Shown: positions 23,992-32,996 of the stretch, in pieces
How the letters are laid out: every line of letters starts with the position of its first letter
Numbering within the stretch: position 1 is the first letter of the stretch
NCBI GenBank assembly: GCA_902772585.1
Contig: CACYBB010000002.1
Span: forward strand, 1 to 64,000
Reading direction: 5' to 3'
From: an uncultured Bacteroidales bacterium
GTDB lineage: Bacteria > Bacteroidota > Bacteroidia > Bacteroidales > Bacteroidaceae
Length of the DNA: 64,000 nucleotides
Notes under the pieces: generated by a model
The model's database searches: none
What the model saw: the letters and a program-made list of their open reading frames with translations, nothing else
What the model was told of the DNA's origin: nothing
Program-made: the position numbers and the translations under genes

Positions 23992-25308
23992 TTATCTTCC
24001 GCAGAATTGTCCGATGAAGAAGATGGCTCCTGTTTCCTGATCAGAAATCAGATACAGGAATGGGTGGTCTGCTGTGAAGTAACGCTGTGGATAGTCCGTG
24101 TTCTTCGGCTGGCCGTCATCGCCAGCAGACGTAATTTCCATTTCGGCTATCGTGACAGCAGCGCCCTCGCAACCTTCTTCGTCGATACCCAGCGATGCTC
24201 TCTGCCACATGTTAGAGACATACAGCTCGTCGGTAACGTTCTGTATCATGTCAGGGAACTTCGCATTGGGGCCGAAAGCATCCACTATGCCCACGTTCTT
24301 CAGTATTGGTATCAGCATAATCTCATTCTCCGTACGGAAGATGGGCAGTGCTGTCTTCACGTCATACTCCTTGAAGTCCAACTGGCTGATGACATTGCCA
24401 TTCAGCTGCTTAAGCATATCCTGCAGTCCGTCTTTCTTCAGGGGCAGTAATATCGTCATGGAGTAGCTGCCATTACCCAATGGCAATTGCAGTGCCTGGA
24501 ACGTTGTGTTCTCATAATACTTCTCCTGACCGCGTCTGCAAGCCATACGGATTAGTTCTATTCCTCGGCCAGCGAACCCTTGTGGAGTCGAAGCTGCCTT
24601 GTCAAAAGGAGTGGTCCATCCACCTTTGAAATATACGGCGTCAAGCAGATATGCAACAGCGCTGGGACTAATCATGTCTATAATCTTTGGTATCACTCCG
24701 TTGGTATGCTCATAGCACCAATTATTGATGGTGTTCGCGGTCATTGGGTCAGAGAAGTTCAGAGAGTATGCCGATGCCTGATAATAGTCGGCCATCACCT
24801 TCTCATACTGCGGCAACAGTTTATACATGTTGTTTACTGTGATGTTGTTTGCCAGACTTACAGCCACAGACTGGTCAATGGCACTCACGCCCTTGACAAT
24901 CTTCGACATCAGCAGGTTGATGTCATCCTTCGTCTTGTCTGTCAGTCCTAGCGCCTTCTGTATCTCACCACAGGTATTTCCTGATGCACCTTCGTTCAGC
25001 ATACCCAGCACGATGGCTACGCTCAGTGGAGACACCACCGTGCTGTTGTCAGCTCCCACCTGCGTACTGACTTCCCTGAACAGGTTAATAGAGAAATCGT
25101 TCAGTGGGGTCACTGCAGCCTGCTGTGCAGCTGTCATCTCGAACACTCCTGTTGTCTTCGTGTCCGTATCCGTCAGTCCTCGCTTGGCAGGGTTTTCAGG
25201 TTCGGGTGCAGGATTTGTAGTATCATTCTTGTCATCATCATTGCTGCATGCAGTAAATCCAGCCATCAGCATCATGAACAATGCGATAAACAAATAATTC
25301 TTTTTCAT
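23992..25308 (-). CDS. Serpin-family protease inhibitor, lipoprotein
   Basis: 438 aa. A lipoprotein signal ends at Cys21 (MLMAGFTACSNDDD), with an acidic, Pro-rich linker to about residue 60. The serpin fold covers the rest: NSTVVSPLSVAIVLGMLNEGASGNT, the NNWCYEHTNGVIPKI helix, YFKGGWTTPFDKAAS and the C-terminal FTADHPFLYLISDQETGAIFFIG. The reactive-centre hinge is EEGCEGAAVTIAEMEITS, giving Cys at P14 where Thr or Ser is usual, and a scissile bond near the I-T-S region. Bacteroidetes surface serpins can inactivate host or bacterial serine proteases. It is a single-gene unit with a -7 box TATCTTTG at 25344-25351. Confidence 0.9.
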   Translation of the reverse strand: MKKNYLFIALFMMLMAGFTACSNDDDKNDTTNPAPEPENPAKRGLTDTDTKTTGVFEMTAAQQAAVTPLNDFSINLFREVSTQVGADNSTVVSPLSVAIVLGMLNEGASGNTCGEIQKALGLTDKTKDDINLLMSKIVKGVSAIDQSVAVSLANNITVNNMYKLLPQYEKVMADYYQASAYSLNFSDPMTANTINNWCYEHTNGVIPKIIDMISPSAVAYLLDAVYFKGGWTTPFDKAASTPQGFAGRGIELIRMACRRGQEKYYENTTFQALQLPLGNGSYSMTILLPLKKDGLQDMLKQLNGNVISQLDFKEYDVKTALPIFRTENEIMLIPILKNVGIVDAFGPNAKFPDMIQNVTDELYVSNMWQRASLGIDEEGCEGAAVTIAEMEITSAGDDGQPKNTDYPQRYFTADHPFLYLISDQETGAIFFIGQFCGR

Positions 25309-25393
25309 ACGTTTCTATATGTTTTAAGTTTATAATTTGATTGCAAAGATACATATTTTTTGAGACAACAAAGAAAAAAGATGAATAATTTTG

Positions 25394-25470
25394 GATATAG
25401 CAACGATATAGCAAGGATATCGCTAGGATATAGCAAGGATATCGCTAGGATATAGCTAGGATATAGCAAT
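25394..25470. repeat. Tandem array of seven 11-bp units (GATATAGCAAG / GATATCGCTAG)
   Basis: Seven perfect 11-bp steps at 25394, 25405, 25416, 25427, 25438, 25449 and 25460, alternating between GATATAGCAAG and GATATCGCTAG variants. It lies upstream of the serpin promoter (about 45 bp) in the 326-bp gap between serpin and GH31. Confidence 0.85.
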
Positions 25471-25528
25471 GAGATGCATCAACAATGATAATGCATCATC
25501 CTCTAGGATCCCATTGGGAGCTTCGACG

Positions 25529-25631
25529 GTTTCCAGTGGTTTCTCAAGGAGAAACCGATGGTTTCCAACGGAGAAACCGATGGTTTCCTGCGGAGGAACC
25601 ATCGGTTTCAAGCTTAGAGACCATCGGTTTC
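25529..25631. repeat. Array of 15-bp palindromes at 22-bp period (GAAACCGATGGTTTC)
   Basis: GAAACCGATGGTTTC at 25551 and 25573, GGAACCATCGGTTTC at 25595, GAGACCATCGGTTTC at 25617, and a degenerate copy at 25529: each exactly 22 bp from the next. The array ends 3 bp before the GH31 stop codon, so it lies at the 3' end of the lacI-sensor-GH31 operon. Each palindrome could fold into a small hairpin in RNA. Confidence 0.85.
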
Positions 25632-25634
25632 TGA

Positions 25635-28571
25635 CTATAGGTTAACCACGAGCTGATTGCCCTTATAGTTGACGACAGGGACATTCTGGGGTTCTAAGTC
25701 GAGGGCACGAGGTTGGTCGGCTGTCACATAGACAATGCGGAAGGTGCGCTCCTTGAGCATACCCTTATAGTCACCGTTGCGCTTGCCAAAGGTCAGCGTC
25801 TTAGCGGCATCATCATAGGTGATATCAATGGTAGAGAACTTACCCTTCTCGTAGTTGTAGTTAATACCCTCGTCCTCATAGAGTTGGAAGTTGCCATTAC
25901 TACCTGCATAGACATACAGCGTGATGTTGTCAGCAGGACGCTCGTCGCTATACTGCATCTCAGGACCATAAGGAATGATACTTCCCTCACGAACGAATAC
26001 AGGGATGCGCTCGTAAGGAGCATCGACAACAAGACGCTGACCACCAGCGATGTGCTCTCCTGTGTACAGATCATACCAACCCGTCTGCTTGGGGAAATAG
26101 ACACTGCGGTTGCGAGCCTTATAGTAACCTACAGGACAAGCCATCAGGGCTGGACCAAACATCCACTGGTCCTTGATATCATAGATTTCACGATCACCAT
26201 TGAAGTCCATCACAAGACCACGCATCATGGTATAGTCCTTGGTGTGTACCCAGCCTGCCATTGAATAGAGGTAAGGCATGAGGCGATAGCGCAACTTGTC
26301 ATAATAGACAAACGACTTGTAGGCAGGATGATTGTCGGGAGCAATGTTCCAGATTTCGCGCAATGGCCACTGACCATGAACGCGGAACAAAGGAATGAAC
26401 GTGCCGAACTGACTCCAACGGGCCTGCAATTCGCGCCACTCCTTGAGGTCTTCATTCTCTACCTTAGTCTGGTCGTATAACTGCTGTGCCTTCACATAAC
26501 GGTCTTCCACACAGAAGCCGCCCTGGTCCATTCCCCAGAAAGGAAGTCCCGACATACAATAGTTCAAGCCTGCCGTCATCTGTGCACGCATATCCTCCCA
26601 GCGAGTGCCGATGTCACCACTCCACGTGGCAGTACTGTAGCGCTGTTCACCAGCGAAACCACTACGTGTCAACAGGAATACACGTTGGTTGGGATTGACG
26701 GAACGCTGTCCGTTATAGATAGCATCGGCATTAACAATACTGTAGGCATTGAAATACTCCGTAGAGGTGCCTAATGCAGTAGGACCACTGAGCGCCTTGC
26801 GATACCACATGGGGGTACAGTCGCGAACGTTAGGCTCTGAGGCATCCATCCACCAGGCGTCTATACCATATTTATATTTAGAATAGAGGTTGTCGTTCAT
26901 CTGGCGCCAGAACATCTTACGGGCTCCAGCATCGTAGGCATCATAGAACGAGCCCACATAGCCAGGACCTACCCAGTCATGGATATCGTCCTTAACGGCC
27001 TGGTGGTACATCCAACCATTCTTATCGAGTTCCTTGTAGTTGTCAGTATTGCAATAGAACTTAGGCCAGACGGAAATCATAAAGCGACCACCCATCTGGT
27101 GCACGCTGTCGAGCATAGCCTGCGGATTGGGGAAGCGTGACTTCTCGAACTGGTGAGAACCCCACTGGTCTTCTACCCAGTAGTTCCAGTCCTGCACAAT
27201 GTTGTCACAGGGAATCTGGCGCTTGCGGAACTCAGCGAGTGTGCCAACGATTTCATCAGAGGTTTTATAGCGCTCACGACTCTGCCAGAAGCCCAGCGTC
27301 CACTTCGGATAGACGGGAGCCTTACCTGTCAGTGTACGATAGCCTGCAATAATCTCATCGGCATTCTTGCCCGCAATGAAATAATAGTCCATATCCTGTG
27401 CCATCTCCGTCCAGATGCTCAGTCGACCTTGGACACGTTTTTCCACAGAGGCACGCAGTCCACAATAGCTGACGGAACCATCAGGCTTCCATTCAATGCG
27501 CAACTGGTAGCGACGATTCTTGAAAAGATTTTTACGGAACTTATAGGTATTAGGATTCCAAGCCGTACGCCAACGTTCGGGCACCACCTCTTCGCCACCG
27601 ATATATACCTTGATATAACCAGCATAGTAGAGAATGAAATTGAAGTTAGAAGTCTGATTGGGCTCTATGTAACCTTCATAAACCACATTGGCACCATTAA
27701 GCACGAAACCCTTGGGCAGATTCTTGATGCCACCAGGCTCAGTCTGCTGTGCCAACTCCGACTTCTCTGGCGTATCGAACTCGTAATAGAGCGAGTCCTC
27801 CTGACGCACCAGTGTCTTACCATTTGCATCGGTATAGGTTCCTGTAAGGTGTCCCTCTACCCCACGCTTGTCATATAGCTTGAAGATACGGTTCAGCTGC
27901 TGGTAGTCGTCAGGATTACCAAAGCGACCATAGGAATAGGCATCCCACAGCACGCCATAGTTATTGCTGGACAGGACGAACGGTACGCTGACCTTCGTAT
28001 TATACTGGAAGAGGTCTTCGTTCTTGCCATACATGTTCAACTCCTCCGACTGGTGCTGACCAAGACCATAGAGATTACCTGGGACACCATCAAACTGCAG
28101 ATGCCACGACAGTCCGTTACGTTGTTTCTCCGGAACCTTGGATATATCAACACCTATCTCACGATCAGGCACACGGAAGGGTTTGAAGGTCTTGCCCTGC
28201 TCGGCCTCGCGGATAATCATCTTGCCAGCAGCATCATAGAAACGCACCTGTCCTGTCTGCTTGTCAACACGGGCCTCGATATTGGCCGCCTTGACACGCA
28301 CCAAATCACCATCAGTGACCTCAAACTTTGGTTTAGCAGTCTGCTTAACAACTATCAGGCTCTGCTTCTCAGGCAACTGTGCCTCAGATGTAGCCTGCAC
28401 ACGGATTATATTGTCTGTAACAACCTGCAGACGTACCACCTTAGCACCATCGGCCTGTGGTTGCTGTACAGGAATAGTGATGAATTGTCCCGTGACTGTG
28501 TAGTCGGCAGCCATCAGCAGCGATGTTGCCATTGACAGCATTCCCACTGTCATTACTCTCAAAAGTTTCAT
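25635..28571 (-). CDS. GH31 glycoside hydrolase, alpha-xylosidase type with PA14 insert
   Basis: 978 aa with a signal peptide (residues 1-22, ending LLMAAD). After an N-terminal beta-sandwich, a PA14-like domain is inserted at about residues 280-385 (EGYIEPNQTSNFNFILYYAG, YQLRIEWKPDG), an arrangement known from the Bacteroides alpha-xylosidase BoGH31A of xyloglucan utilisation. The catalytic barrel has the nucleophile in AWWMDASEPN (about 575) and the acid/base Asp in TWSGDIGTRWEDM (about 650). The C-terminal part matches DUF5110 (LYVYAGSNGNFQLYEDEGINYNYEKG). It is the last gene of the operon lacI - propeller sensor - GH31, 29 nt after the sensor gene. Substrate specificity is inferred from domain layout only. 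Confidence 0.88.
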   Translation of the reverse strand: MKLLRVMTVGMLSMATSLLMAADYTVTGQFITIPVQQPQADGAKVVRLQVVTDNIIRVQATSEAQLPEKQSLIVVKQTAKPKFEVTDGDLVRVKAANIEARVDKQTGQVRFYDAAGKMIIREAEQGKTFKPFRVPDREIGVDISKVPEKQRNGLSWHLQFDGVPGNLYGLGQHQSEELNMYGKNEDLFQYNTKVSVPFVLSSNNYGVLWDAYSYGRFGNPDDYQQLNRIFKLYDKRGVEGHLTGTYTDANGKTLVRQEDSLYYEFDTPEKSELAQQTEPGGIKNLPKGFVLNGANVVYEGYIEPNQTSNFNFILYYAGYIKVYIGGEEVVPERWRTAWNPNTYKFRKNLFKNRRYQLRIEWKPDGSVSYCGLRASVEKRVQGRLSIWTEMAQDMDYYFIAGKNADEIIAGYRTLTGKAPVYPKWTLGFWQSRERYKTSDEIVGTLAEFRKRQIPCDNIVQDWNYWVEDQWGSHQFEKSRFPNPQAMLDSVHQMGGRFMISVWPKFYCNTDNYKELDKNGWMYHQAVKDDIHDWVGPGYVGSFYDAYDAGARKMFWRQMNDNLYSKYKYGIDAWWMDASEPNVRDCTPMWYRKALSGPTALGTSTEYFNAYSIVNADAIYNGQRSVNPNQRVFLLTRSGFAGEQRYSTATWSGDIGTRWEDMRAQMTAGLNYCMSGLPFWGMDQGGFCVEDRYVKAQQLYDQTKVENEDLKEWRELQARWSQFGTFIPLFRVHGQWPLREIWNIAPDNHPAYKSFVYYDKLRYRLMPYLYSMAGWVHTKDYTMMRGLVMDFNGDREIYDIKDQWMFGPALMACPVGYYKARNRSVYFPKQTGWYDLYTGEHIAGGQRLVVDAPYERIPVFVREGSIIPYGPEMQYSDERPADNITLYVYAGSNGNFQLYEDEGINYNYEKGKFSTIDITYDDAAKTLTFGKRNGDYKGMLKERTFRIVYVTADQPRALDLEPQNVPVVNYKGNQLVVNL

Positions 28572-28600
28572 TCGTTTCTAAATTATGTTTGTTATGATTA

Positions 28601-31600
28601 TCAATCATCTAATAAGACAGCGTCTTCTATCACTTCAGCAGGCGGAAGGGTGATAACGAAGATGGTGCCACCGCCAGGATTGTCCTGAATGCGGATAGTA
28701 CCCTCATGAGCATCAATGATAGCCTTGACACGGTCCAGACCGATACCTTCATCATTGACCATAGGATCAAAGGCATGTTCTTTGAACTCGTCCTTAATAC
28801 CAATGCCATTGTCAGCCACCTGTATCTGGACATGATTATCCTGCTGACGGACAACACCCACACTGATGATACTATCGTCATGGGCAAAGAGTACAGAGTT
28901 ATTGAACAGCGTCTGCAAAGCCTCTGACAACAAGGTGGCATCATATTCTGCCTCCAACTCTGCCAAAGGCGAGAAGAAGTTGACTTTGACACTCTTCGTC
29001 TTGTCTGGCGAGGCATAGTCCTCACAGAACTGACGCAGGAAATCGACAATATCACCAAGATGACGACGAGCAATCACATGATAACCAGGATCGGCCTCGC
29101 CAGGATGGTCGGTTGACCCACTCTTCTCGGCAAACTCTTTCTTCAACTTCATACGTGTCTCGTTCATCCACTGCTTCTTCTCCAGTTCGCGACGTATGCT
29201 CTCTGTCTCCATACGACGACCCTGACGCTTCATGAACCAACGGCGCCACAGAAGTGCAATACCGACAACAGCCAGCATATAGATCAGGAATGCCCAACGT
29301 CTACGCCAAAGAGAAGGCAGGATCGTTATTTCCATGCGTGCCTCTTCCTCTCCTATAGAGCCATCGTCGTTGAGCATACGTACACATAGCGTATAGTCAC
29401 CATCACGCAAAGAGTTATACGTGATGTTGGGGTTCAGTTCAGAGGTCTTTACCCAGTTATCGTTAAACCCTTCCAGCTTATAGACAAAACGCTTACCGTT
29501 ATTGACAATACCAGCATCGCTCGCCAACTGGATGGTAAACTGGTCATTGAAGTTCAGAGTAATCTCACGACACTCTTCCAAGGCCTCGTCCAGAATGACA
29601 CGGCCATCAATCTCACCACCAACAGGCACATCAGCGTCAAACAACTGCAGTCCGCTGAATATTGGGCGTTCCTTGCTCTTCGTGTCGGTCATCGCCTTGG
29701 GATTGATGATATCAAGACCGCCCTGACCACCAATCAGTATCTTTCCATCGTGCGTCAGGCACGTCGAACGCTGGTTATACACTGCCTGCTGCAGTCCGTC
29801 GCGATTGTTATAGCTACTGATATTAAACAGCCACGTACCATCCTTCTGCTGTTGGGGCACAACCTTCGACACGCCGTGGTCAGTGACAATCCAGATGTTA
29901 TGCTGTTGGTCCTCAATGATGGAACAAACACTGGAGCCGAACAATCCGTCCTGCATATCAAAAAGACGAACAGTCTTTCGTTTCTGGTCGAAGGCAAGGG
30001 CACCACAGAACGAGCCCTGCCAAATGATGCCACGTGAGTCCTCCATCACCGAAACGGTATTACCCGACTGCGACGGGAAACGTTTATAGTCAGGTATCTC
30101 GCGGGGGCACAGCTGACCAGTCACAGGATTCACGAAACACCAATACCAGCTGGTACCTATCATCAGCCAACCCTTATTGATCCATGAAGCAGAAGTAACG
30201 TAGTTGGCATTGATCTTGGTATTACTAGTATCCCATGTGCGGAACTTACCCGTCTTCAGGTCGAGCATCTGAATACCGGAACCCAGCGTACCAATCCAGA
30301 TGCGGTGCCATTTATCCTCCGTGACACTCCACACATTATCAGTGGCAATACCACCAGATTCACCCGTAAAGTGATAGTTGATGATGGTCGCCTCACCATT
30401 GCTATTCTTGGGGATACAACGCGTCAGACCACTATTGTAGCCGCCAAACCAGATACTGCCGTCGCTAGCGCGGTAGGTACCTACCATGATATTGCCAAAC
30501 ATTGGACTGTTCTCCTTCGTATAGTGGGCTACAGTCTCCTGTGTCTTCGGATTATAGACGATGATACCGCGGTCGTTCGTACCCAGCCAGTAGTTACCAA
30601 AACGATCCTCGCTGACGGCATTGATATCGCCCAACTCCACGTTCATCATGCTGGCAGAAGCCTCCCTATACATATTCACACCATTCTTGAAGGAACCGAC
30701 CCACACCAGTCCATGGGCATCCATATATATATTACGGAGGGTATTTTCGCTGATGGATGACTCGTCAAACTTATTATTTAGGAACTGCCGCATTTCACGG
30801 TTCTTCAGGTCAATCACCAACAGGCCCTCGTGGTCGGTAGCCAACCAGATACGTCCCTTGGCATCCACCTTCAGATCCCAAACCTGCAAGTCCTCAGGTA
30901 TATTCTCTATCTGGTATTCACGGAACAGATTGGCATAACCGACACGCCACTTACCGTCCTTTGCCAATCGAACGTAACTATAGTTTTCTGCCGACGCCCA
31001 GATATTACGGTCGTTGTCCACACACAGGTGGTATTCCCTGTTCTCTGGCGAACCATGTTGACGCATCCACTTGTCATCAAACACCTTCATACCTTTTTCA
31101 CCATCGAAACAAACCAGTTCACCATTCGAGGTAACCATCATCACCCCGTCTTTACAGTCAGCATAAGCCATAAAGTTATAGGTAGGGTTCAGCTCATTAT
31201 CGCCATAGCCGAAGTTAAAGTGGCAAGTCTTTTTGGTGTTGGGATTATAGTAGTACAGGCCTTTCTCGTAGAACTTTACCCAGAAATTCTTCTTTGCATC
31301 GATGTACATCTGCTCAACGCCCGTATTGAAGCCGAAAAATTTCTCCAATTCATTGGAAATATTACGTTCAAAAGTCTCTGTCACGGGGTCATACACACAA
31401 TAGTTCATACCCTGATGGAGCCAAAGCTTGCCGTCGAAACTCTCCATAATCTCCGACGTGTTATTGTCGCGCATAGTAGTAGTATCGCGCGTATTGGCAT
31501 AGAACGTCTTCACACGATAGCCGTCATAGCGGTTCAAACCGTACATCGTGCCTATCCACACGTAACCCTTCGAGTCGCGGAACGTACAATTTACCTGAGA

Positions 31601-31714
31601 GTTCGACAAACCATTACGCGTATCCAGTCTACGAAATTTCATATCTGGAATAGCGGCTTGCAAACCTAATGGCAACAAGATAAGAAGTAATAAAGCATAA
31701 ATGGTTTTTCTCAT
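28601..31714 (-). CDS. Two-component-propeller sensor with pseudo-kinase C-terminus
   Basis: 1037 aa. After a signal peptide (residues 1-20) comes a large periplasmic region of repeated propeller blades (VNCTFRDSKGYVWIGTMYGLNRYDG; later ...DRFGNYWLGTNDRGI..., ...EDKWHRIWIGTLGSGI), then a Y_Y_Y-type domain (GFNDNWVKTSELNPNITYNSLRDG), one membrane segment (about 808-828) and a HATPase domain (FNNSVLF, DNGIGIKDEF, NDEGIGLDRVKAII). It is built like a hybrid two-component sensor of glycan-utilisation loci, but the histidine phosphorylation motif (HExRTPL) cannot be found and there is no receiver or AraC domain. It lies between a LacI regulator (13 nt upstream) and GH31. A role as ligand sensor without phosphotransfer is inference. 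Confidence 0.85.
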   Translation of the reverse strand: MRKTIYALLLLILLPLGLQAAIPDMKFRRLDTRNGLSNSQVNCTFRDSKGYVWIGTMYGLNRYDGYRVKTFYANTRDTTTMRDNNTSEIMESFDGKLWLHQGMNYCVYDPVTETFERNISNELEKFFGFNTGVEQMYIDAKKNFWVKFYEKGLYYYNPNTKKTCHFNFGYGDNELNPTYNFMAYADCKDGVMMVTSNGELVCFDGEKGMKVFDDKWMRQHGSPENREYHLCVDNDRNIWASAENYSYVRLAKDGKWRVGYANLFREYQIENIPEDLQVWDLKVDAKGRIWLATDHEGLLVIDLKNREMRQFLNNKFDESSISENTLRNIYMDAHGLVWVGSFKNGVNMYREASASMMNVELGDINAVSEDRFGNYWLGTNDRGIIVYNPKTQETVAHYTKENSPMFGNIMVGTYRASDGSIWFGGYNSGLTRCIPKNSNGEATIINYHFTGESGGIATDNVWSVTEDKWHRIWIGTLGSGIQMLDLKTGKFRTWDTSNTKINANYVTSASWINKGWLMIGTSWYWCFVNPVTGQLCPREIPDYKRFPSQSGNTVSVMEDSRGIIWQGSFCGALAFDQKRKTVRLFDMQDGLFGSSVCSIIEDQQHNIWIVTDHGVSKVVPQQQKDGTWLFNISSYNNRDGLQQAVYNQRSTCLTHDGKILIGGQGGLDIINPKAMTDTKSKERPIFSGLQLFDADVPVGGEIDGRVILDEALEECREITLNFNDQFTIQLASDAGIVNNGKRFVYKLEGFNDNWVKTSELNPNITYNSLRDGDYTLCVRMLNDDGSIGEEEARMEITILPSLWRRRWAFLIYMLAVVGIALLWRRWFMKRQGRRMETESIRRELEKKQWMNETRMKLKKEFAEKSGSTDHPGEADPGYHVIARRHLGDIVDFLRQFCEDYASPDKTKSVKVNFFSPLAELEAEYDATLLSEALQTLFNNSVLFAHDDSIISVGVVRQQDNHVQIQVADNGIGIKDEFKEHAFDPMVNDEGIGLDRVKAIIDAHEGTIRIQDNPGGGTIFVITLPPAEVIEDAVLLDD

Positions 31715-31727
31715 GACTACGCAGGTA

Positions 31728-32756
31728 TTATTTCATCACTTTGGCAGAAGTATCACGAATAACCAATTGCTGAGGAACTATTTTCTTATAGACCTTGGTA
31801 TCGCCCTGAATATTCTTAAGCAACAATTGACAGGCAGTAACACCCATCTGGTGCGACTGGTCAACAATCGCTGACATACGAGGAGTGACATAAGCTGCGT
31901 GGACATCGTCCGTAAATCCTATCAGCGCCACATCATCAGGGATGCGCAACCCACAATTCTTAATAGCAGTAAAGGCAGCAAAGGTAATGATGTCGTTGAA
32001 GGCGACAATAGCATCAGGTCGGTCACTACGGCGTAACAATCCCTCGGCATTATTCAGAGCCACCTCATAATCTATCTTGTCACACACGACCATCTCACGA
32101 TCTACAGGAAAACGGTTCTCGTGCAATGCCTCCAGATAGCCATGCTTACGACGACGGACCATATCCAAATGATTAGGGCCTCCTAAAAAGGCAATACGTC
32201 GACTACCCGTATCAATCAGGTGCTGAGTAGCCATCTGGGCTGCTTCGTCACCATTAGCAGTCACTGAAGAAAACTTATCAGTCAGGCAAGTACGTCCGAA
32301 GAAAACCAAAGGAATACCCATTTCAGCGATTTCCTCAAAATGATGGTAATCGGTGGTTCCTTGTGCCAGACAGGCGATGATACCCTCTACGTGCATACCG
32401 ATAAAATTATCGATGGCGTGAGCCTCATCCTCGTAACTCTCATGACTATTGGCACTGATGATACTATACCCTGCCCGACGTGCCTCATCCTCAATACCAT
32501 CGAGTACGGCGGCATAGTAATGGGTTACCAGATTGGGCACTACCACACCAATAACCTTTGGAGCCTCTTTGCGTAGACTCTGCGCAAAGGGATTAGGTCT
32601 ATAGTTCAATTTCTTGGCAAGGTCTTTAACACGTTGCTGCATCTCTGCACCAATCTCAGGAGAATTGCGCAGGGCACGACTGACAGTGGCAATGCTGACA
32701 CCCAGTTCCTTAGCCAAATCTTTAAGCGATATGCGATGCTGCTTTTTTATATCCAT
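31728..32756 (-). CDS. LacI-family transcriptional regulator
   Basis: 342 aa. The N-terminal helix-turn-helix and hinge helix are clear (SLKDLAKELGVSIATVSRAL, about residues 10-29; PNPFAQSLRKEA hinge), followed by a periplasmic-binding-protein-like sugar domain (VIGVVVPNLVTHYYAAVLDGIE, GIPLVFFGRT, RPDAIVAFNDIITFAAF). It is the first gene of an operon with a propeller sensor and a GH31 enzyme, and a palindrome of LacI type (AAACGTTT) overlaps its own -33 box, so autoregulation and control of the GH31 gene are likely. The effector is presumably a sugar from the GH31 substrate; that is inference. Confidence 0.93.
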   Translation of the reverse strand: MDIKKQHRISLKDLAKELGVSIATVSRALRNSPEIGAEMQQRVKDLAKKLNYRPNPFAQSLRKEAPKVIGVVVPNLVTHYYAAVLDGIEDEARRAGYSIISANSHESYEDEAHAIDNFIGMHVEGIIACLAQGTTDYHHFEEIAEMGIPLVFFGRTCLTDKFSSVTANGDEAAQMATQHLIDTGSRRIAFLGGPNHLDMVRRRKHGYLEALHENRFPVDREMVVCDKIDYEVALNNAEGLLRRSDRPDAIVAFNDIITFAAFTAIKNCGLRIPDDVALIGFTDDVHAAYVTPRMSAIVDQSHQMGVTACQLLLKNIQGDTKVYKKIVPQQLVIRDTSAKVMK

Positions 32757-32782
32757 TGGTTAGTCGAAATAATAAGTCTCCG

Positions 32783-32819
32783 CAAAGGTAATAAAATACA
32801 AGCAAAATCGCAAACGTTT
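32783..32819 (-). promoter_or_regulatory. Promoter of lacI-sensor-GH31 with overlapping LacI operator
   Basis: Minus strand: TTTG (32811-32814), 20 nt, TACCTTTG (32783-32790). The -33 box lies inside the palindrome AAACGTTT (32812-32819, centre CG), extended imperfectly as CGCAAACGTTTACG, the classic LacI-family operator form. Confidence 0.75.
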
Positions 32820-32833
32820 ACGTGTTTTTTTTT

Positions 32834-32874
32834 AGTTTTTACGTTACTTCTTACGTAAAAACTCCGTATCTTTG
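32834..32874 (+). promoter_or_regulatory. Perfect 11-bp inverted repeat and plus-strand -7 box
   Basis: AGTTTTTACGT (32834-32844) and ACGTAAAAACT (32853-32863) are exact inverted repeats with an 8-nt spacer. TATCTTTG (32867-32874) follows on the plus strand. The repeat occupies the -33 region of this promoter and so could be a repressor or activator site, possibly for the adjacent LacI protein. Confidence 0.6.
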
Positions 32875-32879
32875 CACCA

Positions 32880-32973
32880 GAAATCAGAAAAATAGAATGA
32901 GTAATGAATAGTTGATAATAAGTTAGTTAGAAGCTAAGGCTAAGGATGTCGTGAGATATTTTTAGCCTTTTTT
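32880..32973 (+). ncRNA. Possible small RNA between the divergent-operator region and the DUF5686 gene
   Basis: A plus-strand promoter (-7 at 32867-32874) is followed about 60 nt later by a terminator-like stem AAGGCTAA (32936-32943) / TTAGCCTT (32962-32969) and a T run (TTTTTTCTTTTT). No gene is on this strand here: the only ATG frame reads MSNE and stops. The product would be about 95 nt. Whether it is made is unproven; the 18-nt loop makes the terminator moderate, and the transcript would run towards the 3' end of the minus-strand DUF5686 gene. Confidence 0.35.
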
Positions 32974-32996
32974 CTTTTTCAGAGCCATCCTTCTTT

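Noticed and set aside
25529-25631. Regular array of short repeats that could be taken for CRISPR
   Set aside because: Repeats are 15-bp palindromes with 7-bp similar spacers, far shorter than CRISPR units, and no cas genes are present.
30830-31669. 279-codon plus-strand frame opposite the propeller sensor
   Set aside because: Lies fully within the sensor gene; translation is low-complexity hydrophobic and lacks family motifs.
32880-32950. Micro-frame MSNE as a leader peptide
   Set aside because: Four codons without regulatory codons or an attenuator before a downstream gene on that strand.
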